A stretch of 64,000 bases of DNA, taken from the NCBI RefSeq assembly GCF_040869045.1, contig NC_090322.1:188293477-188357476 (forward strand), given 5' to 3'. Below the pieces are notes generated by a model, which searched no databases, was not told the DNA's origin, and worked only from the letters and a program-made list of their open reading frames with translations. The position numbers and the translations under genes were made by a program. Positions within the stretch are counted from its first letter, which is position 1; each line of letters begins with the position of its first letter. Positions 60,198-64,000 of this stretch are shown in pieces. Source of the DNA: Eurosta solidaginis. Its lineage: Eukaryota; Arthropoda; Insecta; Diptera; Tephritidae.

Positions 60198-61087
60198 CCT
60201 CCCCTTCTAAATGAAGGCATTCCTCGGACTTTTTAGTCCTTTCAGTGACAGCCTGGATAACGTGTTTTTAGCGCTTCCTGTTTTGCTACTGCCGCAGTTT
60301 AAGGTGGGAGTAGCAACAAACTAGAATTGCGATAGTAGCCAGGTCAGATATTAATGCCACACTACGGTTCTCCTCTCTATTCTTGCAATGTACCCCAAGT
60401 TCTGCAGATTCAATCTTTTACGGTACGGTGGGAACAATATGTCTTGATGGTTGGTAATATTGCCAAGTGGGGTCTTCGCAGAACCTGGTAATTTCGTCAA
60501 CATACCAATGCTTGTTCTTAAAGTAGGATCCATTGATTTGAACCTCGTCTTCAAAGGTTAAAAGGTAAGTGCTCAGAACCATAATTTGATTTGATCACAG
60601 CGGTATTGTCTTTGGTAACTACGATACCTTCACCAAGATGGGGCGCGTGCTGCAGTGAGCCACACTTCCCGTTGTGTTGTTGTGTGTATGTTGTGTTTTG
60701 TAGCTTTTTGCGAAATGTGGATGGAAGTGCTGTAATACAGTTGCCAATAGCCAAAATCTGATTGTCACAGGCAGCGACGTTGTTGTTGTTACCAAAGTGC
60801 AGGTCAGTTTTGTTGTGTTGAACGGCAAACAAGATGACTCTCTTACATACTAATATAGGTTTCGGATACTTTATTAAAAAATATAAAAAATTATTGTCTA
60901 ACAGGAACCTAATACTAGATACCTCCATTAAGTCTGTTATAGTTGTATTTGTATAGTGCATGTTTATTATCTTTTTCACATCTTCAAAATTTAATATTAG
61001 GGATCTATGAGGTCAATTCTTGCAAGGAAGGGCAAGGGCTGAAATCAAGATTTCAATTTCGGAAATTAAAACTCTATTTCTGGCTAG
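60160..61087 (-). pseudogene. env (remnant): Errantivirus envelope (env) C-terminal remnant, broken
   Basis: Minus-strand coding remains upstream of the LTR. An open piece at 60551-60979 has N-x-T/S sites and spaced cysteines as in the ectodomain of insect errantivirus Env. A frameshift near 60560 leads to a second piece with a hydrophobic membrane-anchor-like segment at about 60309-60348 and a short tail whose stop is inside the LTR (60160). Nonsense codons also occur in the tail and at about 60998. The order env, purine tract, LTR supports the call. Env of these elements is a fusion-type membrane protein; this copy cannot encode one. It is interrupted by the hAT at 61088. Confidence 0.6.
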
Positions 61088-61522
61088 CAGGCCTGTAAAG
61101 TACTGATTACATACTTGTACTAGTACGAAATAAGTACAAGTACTCAAGTACTTCAAATCTAAGTACAAAGCATAAGTACTACAGTACTTGTACTTCGAAT
61201 CCGAAAGGACAAGTAGAGATACTTACGAAATACTTGAAAGTATGCGAAAGTACTTTTTCTGATAAAATATGTCAGTTTGATTTATAAATTTTCGGAAATT
61301 AAAACTCTATTTCTGGCTAGCAGGCCTGTAAAGTACTGTTACATACTTGTACTAGTACGAAATAAGTACAAGTACTCAAGTACTTCAAATCTAAGTACAA
61401 AGCATAAGTACTACAGTACTTGTACTTCGAATCCGAAAGGACAAGTAGAGATACTTACGAAATACTTGAAAGTATGCGAAAGTACTTTTTCTGATAAAAT
61501 ATGTCAGTTTGATTTATAAATG
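61056..61522 (+). repeat. 233-bp direct duplication across the env/hAT junction
   Basis: The unit TTCGGAAATTAAAACTCTAT...CTGGCTAG plus the first ~200 bp of the hAT occurs twice, with the CAG ends at 61088 and 61321. The two differ by a one-base indel. Since env sequence is included, duplication followed insertion. Confidence 0.9.
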
Positions 61523-62552
61523 GAAAATCAAAATATGAGTAAAATTCATATTAGTATTAAGTATAAATTAAATAAGTATAAATTGTACAACAGCTAACAA
61601 TATTAAGGTAGTTTTGTGTTTGCCTTTAGTAGTACTAGCTTTTCAAATAAAAATTCCGACACTGACTGCCGTATAGGACCATATATAATGCTGCTAAATA
61701 AAATAAACGCTCCACTGGGTCGGAGGAAGCTAAGGGCGTATTCATTTTGAGTGATAGGTCCTTCATAAGAGGATAACTCTGAAGCATATTGAGATCTGTA
61801 AAACTCCTCTTCAACCATTTTTTCAAAGTTAGGTGACCGCAAGGGTGCTGGTTGATCCGCCTCAAAAGCGTTCAATACTTATCAAAGTACTTCGAAAGTA
61901 CTTAAAAGTACTTTACTTTACACTGACTGCCGTATAGGACCATATATAATGCTGCTAAATAAAACAAACGCTCCACTGGGTCGGAGGAAGCTAAGGGCGT
62001 ATTCATTTTGAGTGATAGGTCCTTCATAAGAGGATAACTCTGAAGCATATTGAGATCTGTAAAACTCCTCTTCAACCATTTTTTCAAAGCTAGGTGACCG
62101 CAAGGGTGCTGGTTGATCCGCCTCAAAAGCGTTCAATACTTATCAAAGTACTTCGAAAGTACTTAAAAGTACTTTACTTTACACTGACTGCCGTATAGGA
62201 CCATATATAATGCTGCTAAATAAAATAAACGCTCCAATGGGTCGGAGGAAGCTAAGGGCGTATTCATTTTGAGTGATAGGTCCTTCATAAGAGGATAACT
62301 CTGAAGCATATTGAGATCTGTAAAACTCCTCTTCAACCATTTTTTCAAAGTTAGGTGATCGCAAGGGTGCTGGTTGATCCGCCTCAAACGCGTTCAATAC
62401 TTATCAAAGTACTTCGAAAGTACTTAAAAGTACTTTACTTGTACTTCAACAATTCAAGTACAAGTACTTTGATACTTATACTTGTACTCTTTTTCGAAGT
62501 ACTGAGCTACTGATACTTGTACTTGTACTGGTACTTTTTCTTTACAAGTCTG
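61088..62552. mobile_element. hAT element with internal tandem duplications
   Basis: TIRs CAGGCCTGTAAAGTACT (61088) and, reversed from 62552, CAGACTTGTAAAGAAAAAGT. TSDs CTGGCTAG (61080-61087) and CTGGCGAG (62553-62560) match at 7 of 8 bases. AGTACTT words are dense near both ends. It contains a transposase C-terminus in three tandem copies and a duplicated left end. Confidence 0.8.
61603..62397 (-). pseudogene. hAT transposase C-terminus, tandem triplication
   Basis: Three ~262-bp units (starting near 61655, 61919 and 62180) encode the C-terminal dimerisation region of a hAT transposase on the minus strand. One frame reads NTPLASSDPVERLF, the next YGPIRQSVSEFLFEKLVLLK, so each unit has a frameshift between them. 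The VERLF and KLVLLK blocks are hallmarks of hAT C-termini. Only the unit nearest 61603 reaches the end of the protein; the others are cut at the GTACTT-rich boundary. The catalytic RW and DDE parts are absent. Confidence 0.78.
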
Positions 62553-62650
62553 CTGGCGAGCAATGTTTCGTATAAATTATTAGTGTCAATCTGCTTAATT
62601 TTCACATTATTTGTGATTAGGTTAACTCTATCTGTTAGCTCGTTTATCTT
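62553..62650 (-). pseudogene. env (remnant): Errantivirus env remnant, upstream piece
   Basis: On the far side of the hAT, minus-strand sequence continues an amphipathic, N/L/I-rich coil (NNVKIKQ, NNLYETLL) in line with the env remnant. It is truncated at about 62650 by the family A repeat. Confidence 0.5.
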
Positions 62651-62909
62651 TTTTATACTCAGAAGAGCTCACAGAGTATATTAATTTTGTTCACATGACG
62701 GTACCCCGTAACGGCATAAACTAATCGAGGTAGATATAGACTTTTATATACCAAAATGATCTGGGCGAAAAAAGAAATTCATTTAGCCATGTCCATCCGT
62801 CCGTCTGTACGTAACACGATAACTTGAGTAAATTTTGGAGTATCTTAATGAAATTTGGTATGTAAGTTCCTGGCACCCATCTCACATCGCTATTTAAAAT
62901 GAACGAAAC
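62651..62909 (+). mobile_element. Helentron-like repeat, family A, copy 4, truncated
   Basis: Starts in a T run with TATACTCAG (62654-62662), then CACAGAGTATATTAATTTTG, CCGTCCGTCTGTACG and AACACGATAACTTGAGTAAA, matching 49557-49750. It stops where the MITE begins. Confidence 0.75.
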
Positions 62910-63311
62910 CAGGGAGCTTAACGTTAAGCTAATCGTTTATCAAAAAATTTCTACCGTTTCCGTTGACACACTTCGAAATATTATCGATAAAGAAATTATC
63001 AAGATAAATTGTATCTCGTTTTTAACCGAAACGAAAAGCTTTCGTTAACGTTAAAAACGTTAACAAGAACGTGATACTTTATGTTTGAATTGTGCTGGCA
63101 ATGATACAGCCATAGTGAAGCCGTAAGGTGGTAACAGCGAGCGGACATACACACAAACTACATGTAATTTGTTTGTGTAATTCATTGGTGGTAATGTCAA
63201 AAATGTTCGCACTGTCAAAATTCATGAGAAAAGTTGCAATCAGCTTGGCTAATGTTTTCACCTTTAATGACCCCGCCATCAATCAGCTTTGCCAGCATAG
63301 TTTGATATTAA
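62910..63311. mobile_element. hAT-type MITE, copy 2, right-truncated
   Basis: Highly similar to 46934-47350, from CAGGGAGCTTAACGTTAAGC (with a 4-base loss in the TIR) to GCCAGCATAGTTTGA. The right ~190 bp and right TIR are missing. Confidence 0.88.
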
Positions 63312-64000
63312 TAACACTGGTCGACGGCCAAAATTTACCAGAGACGCCGTTATGAAATTCGTATGTAAAACCACCCCCTGATTTCGAAAATCGAGTTAAT
63401 TTTTGATTCTATAGTACCGTTTTTGAGATATTTGCAATTTACCGTTATTCGAAAAAAACAAAAAGATGGCTCCATTTAATTACGTATATCTCACGAACGG
63501 GTCAAGCAATTGCAAATAAGTTTACAGAATCGGAAAGACGATAAAATTTGCTATAATTGCATCATACATTGTTTTTTGCTCAACCATATACTTTTCGACA
63601 TATTAGCTCATCATTTCAGATTTTTGTTTTTTTTTATGAAAAAATATGAAAAAAATTACTCTTTGCGAGGGCAGCATTCCAAAACTACAACTTTTTTTTC
63701 AGATATTTTTTCTTTACATAAAGCTCCATTTAATTAGAAAAAAGATAAGCTATCACTGAAGAAAATCGATGTAAAACTACGTAAGTTATAAGCGACCAAA
63801 TAAAAATACCCAGGTTGCGCAACTTCAATGTATGTATACATAATATATAAAAGGTATAAAGTGCAAATGGGATATTATCCGGATATACGAATAACACCAT
63901 AGCAATGATAATACTTTTTCTTTAAATAAATCAAATAGTACTTTTAATACTCGAATTGTTTTATAGTAGGTAGAGTGCTTGCATCGAAAGGAAGAGTGGT
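63312..64000. other. Unannotated AT-rich DNA
   Basis: No gene or terminal repeat recognised. The boundary at 63312 (AACACTGGTCGACGGCC) is sharp and may mark another insertion. Confidence 0.45.

Noticed and set aside
60551..60979. Host gene of 142 codons
   Set aside because: Its position just upstream of a purine tract and an LTR-like unit, with coding similarity continuing in other frames, fits an env remnant better.

Overview
The window looks like transposon-packed intergenic or heterochromatic DNA from a higher (brachyceran) fly. A tephritid fruit fly is my best guess: the mix of BEL/Pao, Penelope, RTE, errantivirus, Helentron-like and hAT elements, plus several repeats I associate with tephritid genomes, points there. 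That assignment rests on recollection, not on a search. I see no intact host protein gene, no rRNA or tRNA gene and no CRISPR array. Host-derived coding remnants are confined to the first 2.6 kb: a decayed exon of the Rho kinase gene (698-974, minus) and a decayed C2H2 zinc-finger gene (1840-2560, minus).

Layout: 1-5.4 kb, pseudogene remnants, a poly-T run, a short minisatellite and a possible LTR remnant. 5.4-9.3 kb, about 26 tandem copies of a ~129-bp satellite. 9.3-20.4 kb, dispersed repeats: a Helentron-like noncoding element, three tRNA-derived SINEs, a cluster of CGATAA motifs and a small MITE. 20.5-33.2 kb, a head-to-head pair of nearly identical Penelope-like elements bounded by one 17-bp target-site duplication (TSD), with an 8.3-kb, very young BEL/Pao retrotransposon inside the right-hand copy. 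34.3-37.6 kb, a full-length but dead RTE-type LINE. 38.7-41.5 kb, a promoter-like segment followed by strongly strand-asymmetric DNA. 41.5-47.7 kb, a dead Ty3/gypsy element on the minus strand with a hAT MITE in one LTR. 48.2-54.4 kb, more Helentron-like, CGATAA, RTE and SINE copies. 56.4-62.9 kb, a multiply nested region: a Helentron-like repeat broken by a hAT and by a pogo/Tigger-like element, then RTE debris, then an errantivirus env fragment with its 3' LTR that is broken by a tandemly rearranged hAT and truncated by another Helentron-like repeat and a hAT MITE.

Relative order of insertions can be read from nesting and LTR divergence. The BEL element is youngest (two substitutions and one indel between ~841-bp LTRs) and landed in an already inserted Penelope pair. 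The gypsy element is older (about 8 differences in 279 bp). The hAT MITE is younger than that gypsy.

The most unusual observations are: (i) the BEL element carries a second ORF in the env position that repeats the three-knuckle nucleocapsid architecture of its own Gag, directly after a good splice acceptor and with a candidate donor at the end of the 5' LTR; (ii) the Penelope pair appears to have been inserted as one unit; (iii) both Penelope copies keep a near-complete hammerhead-ribozyme-like fold; (iv) recurrent inverted clusters of CGATAA motifs.
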